A stretch of DNA of 64,000 bases from Micropterus salmoides (taxonomy: Eukaryota; Chordata; Actinopteri; Centrarchiformes; Centrarchidae), in assembly GCF_014851395.1 (NCBI RefSeq), contig NW_024040152.1, positions 21,108,644 through 21,172,643 on the forward strand. Direction: 5' to 3'. A program made the translations under genes and the position numbers. Every line of letters begins with the position of its first letter. The stretch's first letter is position 1. Shown piece by piece: positions 25,686 to 38,563 of the stretch. The notes under the pieces are model-generated. The model saw nothing but the letters and a program-made list of their open reading frames with translations, did not search any database and was not told the DNA's origin.

Positions 25686-26005
25686 GCACGTAATAATAAT
25701 AAATAATAATAATAAATTTATTTTAATGCACTTTACATTTCAGGGAAATCTCAAAGTGCTACAACAACAAGGGGTTAAAAACAGTTCCAGAAAATAACAA
25801 TCGCAATAAAACACCGTAACAAAAAATTTAAAACCATGACTGTTAAAAGGCCTTTTGAAATAAAAAAGTCTTTAGGCCCTTCTTAAAAACCTCCAGAGTT
25901 TGTGGGGCCCTTAGGGGCTCTGGGAGGGCATTCCAGAGCCGTGGGGCGACTGCCTGGAAGGCCCTGTCTCCCATGGTGGAGAGTTTAGTCCTTGGTTGGT
26001 GCAGG
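25686..26005 (-). mobile_element. L2-like LINE 3' end (RT C-terminal region plus tail)
   Basis: Read on the minus strand, 25835-25980 encodes the end of a non-LTR polymerase: MGDRAFQAVAPRLWNALPEP followed by a 'LEVFKKGLKTFLF' segment. This 'GDRAFxxxAPxLWNxLP' motif is typical of L2/CR1-clade C-termini. The 3' tail contains 'gtagcactttgagatttc' and ends in a TTATTATT microsatellite (25690-25720 on plus), the usual L2 tail form. Confidence 0.75.
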
Positions 26006-26337
26006 CAGTGGGTAGAGGTGGAGGAGCGGACGTGTTCACGTACGTGTTTACGTCATGCGCCCAGCAGCAGAGCTTCGCTTCTGCCACCTGCAAACGACTC
26101 GGCAGTCCTCCAGCTTGTTGCTCTCACTACGAGCAGCTGCTGTACAAAACTTACGTTCAGGCCGAAAATTCGACCGTGGTGTTGTGTCGGGAGATGCAGC
26201 GACTTTATCAGCGGTGAGTAACACACAGTATAAATAATACATGTAATTTGTTAAGCTATGAGGAGAGGAAAAGTCCGCTAGCCACTAATTTATGCCCTGT
26301 AAAATGCCATAGGCTAAGCTAATAATCTTGATAATTA
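26006..26337. other. Short unassigned stretch between mobile elements
   Basis: Several overlapping 60 to 82 residue frames exist. One ends at an exon-like 'CAGCG|gtgagt' near 26214. None matches a family I know. It may be more of the interrupted hAT-like element. Confidence 0.3.
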
Positions 26338-26994
26338 TTAAAGGCAGGGTAGGCAAGTAGCTTCTAAAACACTTTTTGTCATATTTGTTTAAACTGTCTA
26401 TATACACCAATGCATATTAAAAAGTTAGGTGCTCTGACAAAGAGAGTATAAAAATCGTCTGTCTGTAGTCCTCTCAGGGCTGGCTGACTGTCACTCTCCC
26501 TCGCTGCCATGGCTACCAGACCTAATGCTACAGGAGCTGCCCCCGTGCGCGCACCCGGTCAGCTGTCAGACCTGAGAGCGAAGCGGTCAGACCGGAGCTA
26601 ATATCTGCGTGGCTTGTCATAGTGATGGGCAAAGCGAGGCTTTGTGAAACATTGAAACGTTTGAACCAATTTTGCTGGAATTGTGTCGAGGCTTAGAAAT
26701 ACTTCGACACCCGTCTCCGCGGTGACACCTACTGGTCACTTATGAAATCGACACATCTTGGTAATGGTTTCATTGAAATAATGACTGACCTACGTTTACA
26801 ATTCTAAACGCCTTATCAATACATGACCAACAGGATTTCGGAGAAATCACCATACAACAAACACAAACGCTTTCAGATTGTCAGAGACAGCAGATGGGAA
26901 TTGCAATAAAAGTGTGTTTAAATAAAACACATCTGTGTGTTGTTTCATAAGTATGAACTCATTTAGCCGATGCTTTTCTCAAAAGCAAATCCCA

Positions 26995-27125
26995 ATTGCT
27001 ATGTCAGAGGGCGCACCTTGGGAGCAACTAGGGGTAAAGTGTCTTGATCAGGGACACATATGACAGTGGGAATCGAACCCAGGTCACACACCAAAGGCAC
27101 ATGTATTAACCACTGCCCAATAGAG
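26995..27125 (-). mobile_element. tRNA-derived SINE fragment
   Basis: Minus strand: a B-box-like GGTTCGATTCC near 27075, preceded by 'gggcagtggttaatacatg' and followed by 'gtgtccctgatcaagacact' and 'agttgctccc'. This is the layout of teleost tRNA-derived SINE heads. It lacks a recognisable long 3' domain. Confidence 0.6.
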
Positions 27126-27139
27126 ACAGCTTGTTCATG

Positions 27140-27200
27140 TTCAGAATCGGAATACTTTATTGATCTCCGACGGTGAAGTCTTTGTTGCAGATACTGCAAG
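27140..27200. repeat. 'tactttattgatc' LINE/SINE-type tail fragment
   Basis: 'cggaatactttattgatctccgacggtgaag' resembles a very common teleost repeat end ('tttattgatccccgagggg' type). It is short and of uncertain family, and lies inside the nested hAT. Confidence 0.4.
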
Positions 27201-30200
27201 ACAGAAAAGGAATAGGAAAAATAGGTAGATGAAGTTAGTGAGTAGAGAATATAATAAAGTATACAAATCTAAGAATATAGCCTAATGATAAATGTGGATA
27301 TCTACAGTATTATACAGTAACTTATTAACAAAGGTGTAATTAGCATGAAAGCTATAGGCCCTAGTGTAATTAATAATAATGAGTGCTGGCAGTGATGAGG
27401 TGTAATGGATTAAAAATCTGTAACTGAGTAAAGTTGTTTCAAGAATGATAAATGAAAGTGGAACAATGTCTCACATTTGTTATATGTCAAGAATTGTTTT
27501 CAGAAATATTCAGCTGTTTTGGGGCTGAGTCGGGTTTTATTTTATAATTGACATCATCAGCATTGGAAAAATTGGTCACATGGAACATTTGTTACTGGCA
27601 AAGATAAATTTTTATTTTTTTGCCATCATAGGCCTACAGGTGCGAATATAGCCTACTACAGCACGTCGCTCCAATAAATCATATGATTGTGTGTCCTTGG
27701 ATCAAATCTATCAAATGAGTTAGAAGCTGATGTGCAGTTTGTTCCAAACACTGTAATCAAGCGTAGAAGTGGCAGGTGTGCCACCTGTCGAAACAGGGGT
27801 GAAACGCACCGAAGCTTCGCTTCACTATGGTCACGTGACATTGACGTTTTGAACGACGCTTTGGAGCAGTGTTTCGAAACGTCTGTTCTTGGGATCTTGA
27901 CACAGCGTCGACACGTCAGTATCGAGCGTCCCATCCCTAGCTTTTCAACGATAGTGACTAGGAACACCAAGGGGCTGAAAAGTTACACCGTGGAGGCTTT
28001 ATTACTGCTGGACAGGTAATCTGGCTTTTATCATTTTGATGGTAATTTGTTACTTTCATCGTTAGCAAAAGTAGCTACCTACTTAGAATACAGCTAACGG
28101 TTGCTACGAGTGCAGACGGTGCAGAGTGGTGTAGGAGCCAGAGTAGAGATGATGATTATATCTAGCTGTAGGTGAGCTGGAAAACAGCAGCCCCAAGTAT
28201 TTGTGTTTCTGGTATATAAGCTACCCATAATATAGTTTGACATTGTTCATAGCTAAACCTACTGTGTGAAAACATTTTACTGTAATTAGTGCTGTTATGC
28301 TATTACTTATTTTTCCAGAAGTAAAAAAAGTCCTGCATGTTTTATTTCTACTGTGCCCTCAGGTCACCTGCAGATTTGGAGTCTTTCATAGCCCTGCACT
28401 TCTCACCAGTACACTGATCGGACCATGCTGGCTGGCCTGGATTACAACCACCATGTCCACAGTCCAGCCAGGAGAAAAGCTGATGACACAGTTCAGTATG
28501 TTGCATTATGAGTACTCCTCTGCATTTTACTCAATACATTTAAAAGTGATGAGTCAAAAAATATTAAACAGTATGAGGAATACAGATAGATGGTGCTGAT
28601 TACGGTTTTGATTGCATTTTATGTGGAAATGGTAATTACTGTATAAGAGAATAATGTCAGGTATTACAAACTTTTCACTAAGCTGATCCTCCTTTCTTTA
28701 TTATCAGGTACAGCAAGGTATACAACAAAAAGTCCAGGAAGTGGAGCTTGTACTCATTGAAGGTGGCATCGTTTAATGATGTTTAAAATGATCTATTTGT
28801 GATATGGGTTGTAGTTTTAGTAGTATTTAATAACAATAAACAAATGTTATATCACATTTGGATGTCATTATTGGAGACATGAGACATAAATGTACTTGTT
28901 TGACTGTGAAGAAAAGGCATTTATCATTTTCAATGTATTCAAAAAAGAATGAAAATATTATCCAAAACAGGGAAAAAGTCTTTGTATTTTCTCTACCCTC
29001 CTGGGAATAAAACTAACAATGTACGGGTATTCATTCACACAGTGGAGGGAATTATTTGTGTAGCAGTTAGTGACATTACATTACACACTGCTAGGATTAA
29101 ACCTCTGTTTTGTCCTGGTGGATCAGGAGAACAGTTGAATATCTTCCCGAAACAGCAACTCAGTATCACAACTATAAGTGCTCCACATTGCCACACTACA
29201 AACTGTCTGTATGCTGCCTGACTGAACTGTCTGTTACTCTGTCCTGGGTCTGGAAGGTCAGCCTTGTGTGGAGCATGGAAACACTGTAGTCTGGATGTTG
29301 TCCAGTCCTCAGATTCTGGCCTGTAAAGGAATATATAGTTGTTAGAACTCCAAATTGGAAAGATCGGTGTAATAGGACACAACATTCATCAACATGATCA
29401 GATTTTTATTGAACAGGGGTTTGTTGTTCTCTAACAGGACTTCTGTGTCCACATTACACACCAGGTCAATGTACATGACACAGATGAGCCGATGGCTGAA
29501 GCAGAGCTGTAGTTAGTTGTTGTAATCAGTAAACAATAAAAAATTAATCACAATAGTGATGGATTACATAGCACTTATTTTTGACATTCAAAGGGCTTAG
29601 GGGGGGGAACACCAGAGAAACTTAGAGACAAGTACACTGGGAGACAATAGACTAATATTAAATATATATATACCTGTTCATATGCCGTTGTTGGAGTGTG
29701 AAGCTCGATGCAGGTATGTGCTGCTCGGCTTGCACCTCGTCCTCCCCGTCCTGCCTCTTCTTCCTCGGACCCTGGCAGCCCTCCCTCCTCTGCTTCGTCT
29801 CGACCCGGTCCTGTCCGGTCTGTGCTTGGCTCTGGAGTGCAGTCCTCATCAGAGACAATAATGCTGTCACAGTGGAAGCTCTAACATGCAAAAAACGTAC
29901 ATGTTATGAGTCTAAGACGAAATTTCGTGTAGTGTAACTGATGGAAACGGGAAAATGTGTATCAGCCTGTTTTTAGCTTTGCCCAATGTTGCCGCAGCTG
30001 TTCGTACAGCTACCTGTTGCTAACAGTTAGCTAGCCAACTCATTACTGAATTTCCCTTTGGATACTTTCAAAAATGCTGCAGTTTCTAGCTAGTTTCTCA
30101 AATTTACCTACCCTGCCTTTAAGCCAAATTTTATGCTTATGTTAATGTGATTGTTATTACGCCATGTTTTATGTGTGGTGGTGGAGTCAATTTAAAGTTA

Positions 30201-30289
30201 ACTTTACTGCACTTAACCAGTAACAATTATTTATGTGTTGTTTTTTTCTTTTATTAATCATAATAAATATCATTAATGTTTAAATGGGT

Positions 30290-30500
30290 TATATGCCTGG
30301 CAGTTAACATGTTACCTTCAGACAGAGCCAGGCTAGCTGTTTACCTGTTTCCAGCCTTTGTGCTAAGCTAAGCCAAACATTTGCTGCCAGAAGCTCCATA
30401 TTTAGAGTGACACGAGAGTGGTATTGATCTTCTCATCTAACTCTTCGCAAGAAAGCAAGCGAGTTTCCTCAAATGTCAACCCAATGCTGTGGTGTTTAAC
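30290..30500 (+). repeat. Dispersed repeat family B, copy 1
   Basis: 'gacagagccaggctagctgt', 'tgctaagctaagcc' and 'gagtggtattgatcttctca' are the core of a high-copy fish repeat as I remember it. The end around 'tcatctaactctt' recurs in reverse orientation at 57430-57545. Confidence 0.6.
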
Positions 30501-30600
30501 TAGATACTATAACCACAAGCACTGCATTGAAAGAAGGTGTTCTTTTAATGTTGGTGTCTCGAGGGGAAATGGTGTTAATAACATTAAATTACTGTGTTGA

Positions 30601-32995
30601 TTATGATGTGGTATATATACTGTCTAGAATCTGAGTAAAAAGTCTACAGAATTTCAGATGACGGTAGGTGGAGACACTGCAGTCTTGATGAGGATGGGGT
30701 GTTGTAGCAGCATCTACATACGTTAACACTTTTCCAGGTGTAAAAGAGGACAGAGCTGAAGTGAAGACTGAAACCAAGCTAATGGACTGAAGTCAGTGGA
30801 GGCAGTGCTCTTAAACAGCCAGGAGGGCGCCTATAGGTGAAGTCAAGAAAATAGAATCAATTTTCTGATTTTGTCATTGAGAGCAAATGCCTTTCGGGCT
30901 TTCACTGTTCTTGCAGAAGGCTTCAGTTCTTCGCTGTTTATCATTGTCACTGGATGATAGCCTTTGAGTCAATCGCTTCTGAAGGCCACTGATATTTGCG
31001 GCAGTCTAAAGGCCATGGCGCCATTCAGCCTTAACAATGTCTCCCTATTAAGACTGACCAGGAATAACTTGAAGGTCTATCACTGGCTAACAGGTATGTA
31101 CCGAGAGGTTTGGCGGCAGTCCCATTCAGTCTTAAGTGCTCAGCACCAGTACAGCAAGAGGTCTTTAAAGATCACTTTGAACTGTGAAGAGGAAGGCTGG
31201 TTCATGAGTCATCTGTCTCACAATCAGAGAAGGATTATAACCAAAGGGTCTTCAGGTTCAACAAAGTGGGAGGGGGTATTTGATTTTATGAATATGATGT
31301 GGGAAGCAATTGCCAGGACTGTAGTGACATATAGCTGGGTTAAACTCGGAGGGAAGAGACGGGGATTATGTGATTTGAGTTCCTATAAATCTTGGATTGA
31401 CAGAACCTCCCAGAATGCTGAAGATAAGATGACAATGAGTGTAGAGAAGGGATTGTTGCAGTCCCAGTCATCTTTCAATTATACAATTTCACAAGTAGCC
31501 TAATTAATAAAGACCTAAAAAATCTGTTTACAACAGTACAACATGTGGCATTGTAAAAAGAAATAAAACATTGCTGCATTGTACAAAAATAGTAGTAAAT
31601 TGTTATCAGTAAAAATATAGGAAATATAAATATAAAGGGTTAGAAATCTACCAGCAAATAAATTCTGTATAAGCAGCACATAATAAATGAACATTTTAAT
31701 ATAGAGAAGGTTATAGAAGATGTGCAAACATCTGCATGGTTTCCATTTTATTAAGTCCAGACAAGGCCGCCTTTGCAGCAAAGTACAGTGAAAGACAGTG
31801 TTGAATGAGGGACTCCAGGGGAAACTTAAAAAGCTGGCAACTGCGATCCAAGCATCCTGTTTTCCTTCAAACACTAATGTTGGAGGGAAAGCGTTCAATG
31901 TTAGAAGGCCGGCTGCAAATCCCTCATTTGTTTGTCAGAAATTACACTGCAGTGAGTTCATCAGCCACGAAAACAGAAGTGAGGATGAACACTGCAGATG
32001 CCTCCTTGTTTCCCTACAATAAGAGACAACAGTGAGGACAGTGTTTTCCCAGGTGCCACCAGTCTCTAATGGACCTCCAAACACATCACAGCTCTATTGG
32101 CTCAGTACATACTGTAACTGACCTGTAAACAAGGTTGTATCACTGCTGTTTCGCCAAGAGGAATTCTCTTGAAATAGTCGTTGCATCAACTAAACACTTT
32201 ATAATATCTTAGTGCTTGTATTATTGGAACACCACATTACATTTTGAGATTATCTTGCTCCTTTACTCAGGGGTTGTGAAAAGACTTCCCAAGGTTTCAG
32301 ATAAATGTGACTTCTGAAGAAATCTAATATTATTATTATCTATATACCTTCAGGCATTTTTCATAGATGTTAGTAACATCTTATTTGTACTGCTGACAGC
32401 TTTTCCTGTGGTTACGGTAGCAATAGCGATTCAAAGACTAATAATTTCTTCAAGAGCAAGATAAAAGGAGGGAAACGCAAAAGAAAATGAATGTACTTTG
32501 AATTTCTGCGTTATGGTGAACACTTGTGAGCTGTTGACCCAGGTGCTAGCAAGCTGTGTGAAAATTAAACAAAGCGAATCACTGTGTACTGTAAAAAACT
32601 TTAATAAATAATAACATTTTATTTTTTCCTTGACATAATGCTTCCTCCTACTCCTGTGAACACGTTGCTCCCCTCAGTCTCTGTTTTTTCACCATCTTTA
32701 GGACCTAGAAGGCTCATAATAATTTATATATATAATTAATATTAATGTATATATTATATTATATTATATTATATAATCATTTCCAGCAGAAGAGGAGAGG
32801 GGAGGAACATGCTGGTGCTGATAAGGACTGTCTGAAATGGACATGACATTTTTGGTATCATTCAGGAGCGTTTACATAATTCATATAAAGGTTGTTTATA
32901 TTTGTTGGTCTGTTTAAAGTTTTGAATCAAACAGCTAAACCTGGAAAAGATGACTTCTCTCTGACAGGCCAAGTTAAGTTTCTTTTTAATTTATA
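30601..32995. other. Intergenic DNA, no supported gene
   Basis: Contains a 179-residue plus frame (30964-31503) without recognisable motifs, discussed under rejected items. An (ATATT)n run lies at 32751-32775. Confidence 0.45.
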
Positions 32996-32999
32996 GTTT

Positions 33000-33620
33000 A
33001 GTGGGGTGGCTCTAGGAATGGCAGCGTCAGTCTGCTGGTAGGTTGGGCCACCACTTTAGTCCAGGCTGAAATATTTCAGCAACTATTAGATGGATTGACA
33101 TTTTTGATATTTATTAACCTAAAAGGATGAATCCTAAAGACTTTGGTGACCACCTGACTTTTGCTCTTGCGCCACCAGAAGTTAATATTTAGTTTTTTAG
33201 TGAAATCACTGAACAACTATTGGGCAGATTTGCTAAGAAGGTGATGCAGACATGATTGAGAGCCTATGAATACTTCTATGGCTCATCCCCGACATCGAGG
33301 GATAGCCATGAAAAATTGTAACTTTGGTGAACCCTTCACTTTTTAAAAAATGTAAGGTCAATATTATAATTTGCCCAATACCATTACTTGCAAATCATGT
33401 CTTACCCATCAGCCTCAGCTGTGTTTCGTGCTGTTTGGCAAATGTTAGGATGCTAACACATTAAACTAAGATGGTGAATGTAGTAAACACTACACCCGTT
33501 AAACATCAACATTCATTGCAGGCATATTAGCATTCTGATGTGAGCAAAAGCACCACTCTGACCAGCCCCACCGAGCCGCAAGCATGGCTGAAAACTCTCG
33601 CTGTTCATATCCAGCTACTT
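33000..33620. repeat. Dispersed repeat family A, copy 2
   Basis: Shares ordered blocks with 17245-17800: 'ccaccactttagtcca', 'aggatgaatcctaaagac', 'ttggtgaccacctgac', 'taaactaagatggtga' and 'gcaagcatggctg'. It is about 620 bases long, in the same orientation, with no open frame. Confidence 0.65.
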
Positions 33621-36600
33621 TACTTCTTTAATTAATTCACATTTCTAAAGCATCCCGTAACACAAGACAGATTTGATTGATTTCTTGGTATGTTTTGTGT
33701 GTCTGGAGAAGGCTTTACTTCTTTAAATGTTACTTTCAGACAGTGGCTGATTGTCTCTCTAGTTGTCAGATATCCCTGTATTAACAACTATAAGCTCAGA
33801 TAGCTGCAAAGATATCTTAATTTTACTTGAGTGTCTGTGGGTTCAGTGTTTAAAACTACCATTATAAAGTAGAGGTGGCAGACTGTCTGCTGCTACCCAT
33901 GATGTTGTTATAATTTATTTGGCAGTACACAGGAGTAAATCTTTAAAGCACCCTAACATGTAAGGCAGCAAAATCAAAGCCAGCTCAGGTGAAGTCAGGA
34001 AACAACCTCGCAGAACCCAAATGGAGTCCCGCAGCTTGTCCTCCAATGCTCTAGAGCAGACCACTGTGCTCCTGTCTGGTCCAGGTCATTTCACCCAGCA
34101 TTATGCAACCATGCATATTATATGGGGTAGTATTTGAACACCACTGCCCTGGCTCCCTTTTTCTGACAAACATTGCTCCAAACATTTAAAAAGTTGCAGG
34201 TTCTCAAAACTTCCTTGCAGGTCAAACATCTTCAGCTGTTTATTTCTACTCAATTGTCCAGTTTGCACAGCCTGCCAAAATATTCATTCAAAATCGCAAC
34301 GTTAAAAGCCATAGCTTGTTGCTAATAACAACTAAATTTTTCCCTCTACAGTTTATTATAGACTATAGGATATATTTGCCCTCTATACAGTAGATCAGAA
34401 GGCAATAGCTTGACTAATTTAATACATTCTAAAGCAAAAGAGACAGGTGTTGGACAGGTTTGGATTAGTCCTCCACAATATGACAGCTCTCGACATTGAT
34501 ACAATACACTTCAACCGGCCACTCATAAGCAAAAGCTATGAAGAGGCATTTGTTTCTTAAGAGAGCGAAAGGGAGGAGTGTGAGGCAGTCGAATCCTCAG
34601 ATCATCCATTCTCTCTGTTCCTCAGAGCACTTTCCTTGCAATTTAAAGAGTCTCAGCCATGACACTTTCATCTGACACAGCAGCAGTAAAGGTGAACATT
34701 TTATGCCCACTCACAAGGTTATTAAAGAGTTCTCAAAACATCAAGCATCAAGACCAGAGCAGATGATGTTTCAGTTTTTAAAAGAGCAAAGTGAGGATGC
34801 TGAGGATGCAAGTGATGCAATGCCATTTTGAGTATTAGCCTACTATTTGAATAGGCCATTTTATCCAACTCAAGCAGTTTGCATGGAGTGCAAGGATTGC
34901 AGCCGTTCAAGGGGTGAAGACCTTTTGGATGCTTCAGAGCCTGCAGATGTTCTAAATTGAAATGTTTCACAGAGAGATGTTTCCCTGCAGCATGACTCTA
35001 AAGATACATTACAGAGGCAGAAAAGCCTAAGTAAGCACTTGCTGGATTCTCATGTAATTTCTACAACCTAGAAGAAAAATTAATTCATAATCATAAATAC
35101 TCTGCATGACCCAGTAACTGCTTGTTACTGGGTCAATAACATTGTCTGACTTTATGTAGATCTGATCTTTATGTGTGTGTCAAAGGTTCATACAAACAGA
35201 CACAAACAATGTTTAAATTATAATATTAATTGTTACATTTGAGCTGTGCAAGTGCAAGTCTCTGGAACATGCTGAGCAGTCAGGATAGAGATGTTTTGGA
35301 TGTTTTGGAGGTGTTCTGTAATGTTTTAGCCACGCTAGCAAGTGCACAATTGTTCTTAAAAGTGTGTAAGTTTCAAATTCATTTCATGTCCAGCCTGACC
35401 TTCATACTGTTATAGTTGTGGGGTGAAGTGTTCAGTTACATTTAATCACCTGACTGATGTTATGCCTACCAAGTCTCATTTATTTCCATTTATAGAGAAG
35501 CTGCATGTAGCAACAACAGGAGGCTGAGAGGTTACAGACTCATCACATCACTGCAGGAAACATTTCAGACAATGAAGGCTTCTGCAAGTCAACAAGGCAA
35601 TAAGTGTTGAAGAATACCGACAGTTTGAGCTCTGTAAGCCACATGATCACAAGGGATGTGGTAATAATTAAAGCATCTGGGTCTCCTCTCCTGTGAAAGT
35701 TAAATTTTAAGTTTTGGGACGCAGTACACAGTATTATGCAGCATTTAACCTGCCAATAACATGCAACTGAGTGCAGTGTTAATGTTGAAAAATTCCAGCG
35801 ATGCCTGTTTCCCTCTGACAGAGATGTAATTATGCCCAAATGTTCAGCTGTGTGGTGAAATAAATTCATCCTGACTGACAGTCGCTTCAACTCGTGAGGT
35901 CGGGCTGTTTTGAAGCCGAAAGTGATTGGATGATGCCTGGATGTGGCCGTCAGTCATGCATTGGTGCACATGTTCTCAAGAGAGACTGTAACATCCATAC
36001 TGAGTTTACATCAATGTGCGTCTCTGATTTACTTGACGTGGCTTGTCACATTATAGGTCACATAAAAAAAAAGAAAAGAAAAAAGAACACAACCAAACAC
36101 TCCTGTCCCATTCTCATGTATATAACATAATAACAAAACATCACCACAATTCAATTAAAATTTTGCAGCAGACCACTCGCATACATGGATTTGGAGTCCA
36201 TTTAGTGCAGGTTTGATACATAAGCAGATTTCTTTTTTTTTCTATAACTGATTGTAAATTAAAAGTTGAGGTACTTCTGCTCTTTTAAATGTCATCTTTT
36301 ATTGGAGTGAAGCCATCAAACTGATGGCCCCCAAGCTACAAGCTACATTGGCTTAAAAGTAGACAATTTGTACTCTCTAATATGGTTGTATAATAATAAG
36401 GGTACTAAGGATAATGATAATAATGAATCAAAAAATGTATTTACTTTTATTAAAGGACAATTTTCAATGACTTTACAAATAATTATACATTTGCATGAAA
36501 CATTTTTGCCATTATTTGAGAGCATTATTCATTTGGGGCATAGTATTGAGAGTGTTACTGTTTCAACAGCTTTTATTTTCTCAGTTCAGCAACTGTTGGG

Positions 36601-37635
36601 GATGTAAAGGTTACGGAGCGGAACAGCTGACACTAAGTGAAAATATGGGGAATTATGTTGTAGAATCCATTAACAAATTATTACAGAAAGGGCCTGGCAC
36701 AGATTATTGAGTTAATCGAGTGGATTTTGCTTTTTGTGTTTCTGTTTTTTATATTCCTATTTATGTGTATCTGTTAAGTTTAAGTTGAACTTCAGGAGAC
36801 ACACGGGAAGAAAGAGGGATGCTGATTTTAACACTGATGCACCAATGTAGAATAACACAGTCAATTATGCTTTCTGAACTCTGCCTGCACATCAACAGAG
36901 GAATTGTAATGGTGAAAATGATGCAGAAGTAAATTAATGTGGTTTCAACTCACAGGAAACCAGATGGTGGATACTCAGCCAGAGGGCAGCTTTTCCTTTT
37001 CATCATTTCTACTGGCATACAAACCATATTTCTCACATTACCACTACATTTTATATTTATCCATTAATGCAATGCATATAGCACAAATTCTTCAGGAACA
37101 CAAAACTGATGGATTATAATTTGCAAAAACATATTTCTCATAAGTATATGAAATTCAGTAACATCCAGGACAACAGTGTATTTTGTTGAATGCTGTTCAG
37201 CAGCAGCGCTTCCCTCTGGCTTTGCCAGCCTGTTGGACTGGCACTTACAAGCAAGCCTCTAATTTGTGCTTGGTAACCTGAAGAAAGAAATATTGTGGGA
37301 GCCAATGCTGTCCTTTTGAGTTATGATGAATTGTTGCCATCTACTGAACATTTTCAGTCGTGCAACAACAGACACCATTTTCATTAAAAACATTTGAATG
37401 TTATATTTTAATTAGTTCCAGATTTATTTATAATTACTAACATGTCAATTGTATATTTAAATGTGGCCCCCTTGGAATATTAGTACATTAGAGAAGTAGT
37501 GAAAATTGCAGATGCAACACTCAGTTTTTTCTTTCTTCATCAGCATCAATAGCATATTCTTTGTGCCACAAGACACCGATGATGGTGGTGATGATTGTGA
37601 TAATGAGGGATGTGACTCTATGACTGATTGTCAAA
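33621..37635. other. Intergenic DNA between repeat A and tcea3, no gene recognised
   Basis: Short frames only. Oligo-A and T runs occur (36065-36090, 36228-36242). No RNA gene or element boundary could be supported. Confidence 0.45.
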
Positions 37636-37639
37636 ATCT

Positions 37640-38016
37640 TTTATTATATGTGAGTTTAAAAAGCCATCATACTGATGATTTATGCAGTTTTATTAGAATT
37701 AGATATATACAAAGTGAACAGCTGTAATATGACACAGCATATTAACTGGGTAGTTTTTCGATCATGGCAGCGCCGTGATCATCACTCATTGTTCAGTCAT
37801 CAAACTGGCATTCATGCTCAGTGTTCAATTCCACAAAAAGCAAACCCGGATTATTAGCACATGCTTAAAAATCTCAAAATGTCAAGTACAAATTATAAGA
37901 ACCCTACTGATCTGTTTAAATCACAAGCTGCAATAATTTATAAACTCCCTCCCATTACAGAAAATATGCAGTTCAATATGCTCAGGAAAATAAATCGTAG
38001 TTTCACCTGGAAGGCA
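37640..38016 (-). other. tcea3: Probable 3' UTR of tcea3
   Basis: Follows the TGA at 38017-38019. AATAAA on the minus strand occurs at 37640-37645, and another nearby around 37686. Either could direct cleavage. The extent is inferred. Confidence 0.45.
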
Positions 38017-38563
38017 TCAGCAGAACTGAAATTTAGAGGAGAGGCAGAATTATTACAAAGGTATCTTTTATAGGATTCAAAAAGGTACAAAAGATAAGTG
38101 TTAATGAAACAGGGAAAGACCTACCTTCCAGCGGTTTCCACACTCATTACACAGAACAAATGTGGTCATTGGCTCATCAGCACTGCGTGTCTGCACCTAA
38201 AACACACATGCACACACATTTATACAGGAGTGTAAACAATATATTACAGTGCAAGTAAGTGCTGAAGTTAATAAAACATCAATGGTATCATCGAAGCAGA
38301 TTTAATACTGTGGCACTGTGGCCCTAAAAAGTACTTTTATTGTATGTTTTCTTTCTCTAATAATGACTTTTGCTTTGTTGAAACCGATTATGTACAGGGT
38401 GCTCATGTCTGTTAACCTGGTTGTAGGTGCAGTTCTTCTTCTTGCACTTGCCGCACTGCAGCAGGTCAGTGGTGGTGCCACCAGTTTTGGCCATTTGGTG
38501 TTCCCTGATGGCCTCCTGGGTGAGAACGTTCCTCAGCTGTTTCAGCTCGTCACTGGCCATTTC
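38017..38563 (-). CDS. tcea3: tcea3 exons 19-21: zinc ribbon and C-terminus
   Basis: Exon 19 (38417-38563) encodes [20 protein letters not shown] and '[21 protein letters not shown]'-type residues, with the first CxxC pair. Exon 20 (38125-38196) encodes [20 protein letters not shown] and NRWK, with the Asp-Glu pair that reaches the Pol II active site and the second CxxC. Exon 21 adds only Phe-Cys-stop (38017-38025) after 'aaatttcag', the classic tiny TFIIS last coding exon. Confidence 0.93.

Larger units (their letters stand above)
26620..27939. mobile_element. Nested hAT element with 8-bp target duplication
   Basis: Ends are TAGTGATGGG (26620-26629) and CCCATCCCTA (27930-27939), inverted with one mismatch. 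They are flanked by GCTTGTCA (26612-26619) and GCTTTTCA (27940-27947), an 8-bp duplication with one mismatch. Both features are hAT hallmarks. It has no intact transposase, and carries a SINE and another repeat tail inside. Confidence 0.65.
26342..30118. mobile_element. 3.8-kb TTAA-flanked DNA transposon (piggyBac or Kolobok type) with nested insertions
   Basis: The left end TTAA-AGGCAGGGTAGG (26338-26353) and right end CCTACCCTGCCT-TTAA (30107-30122) are exact inverted repeats of 12 bases flanked by TTAA, the duplication used by piggyBac and Kolobok elements. Inside are the nested hAT (26620-27939) and exon-like coding remnants at about 28410-28490 and 28709-28770. Spliced, these remnants read LDYNHHVHSPARRKADDT then YSKVYNKKSRKWSLYSL, a fish transposon-encoded motif I half recognise. 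Stops interrupt it, so the copy is dead. I cannot settle the superfamily. Confidence 0.65.

Noticed and set aside
26995..27125. A functional tRNA gene
   Set aside because: Only the B-box region is tRNA-like and no cloverleaf can be drawn. The flanks match a SINE layout inside a transposon.
30964..31503. 179-residue plus-strand open frame, the longest not explained by a known gene or element
   Set aside because: No recognisable motif, no splice-consistent neighbours, and a composition like its AT-rich surroundings. A frame of this length by chance is plausible in 64 kb. A translated search with a conserved hit would change this.
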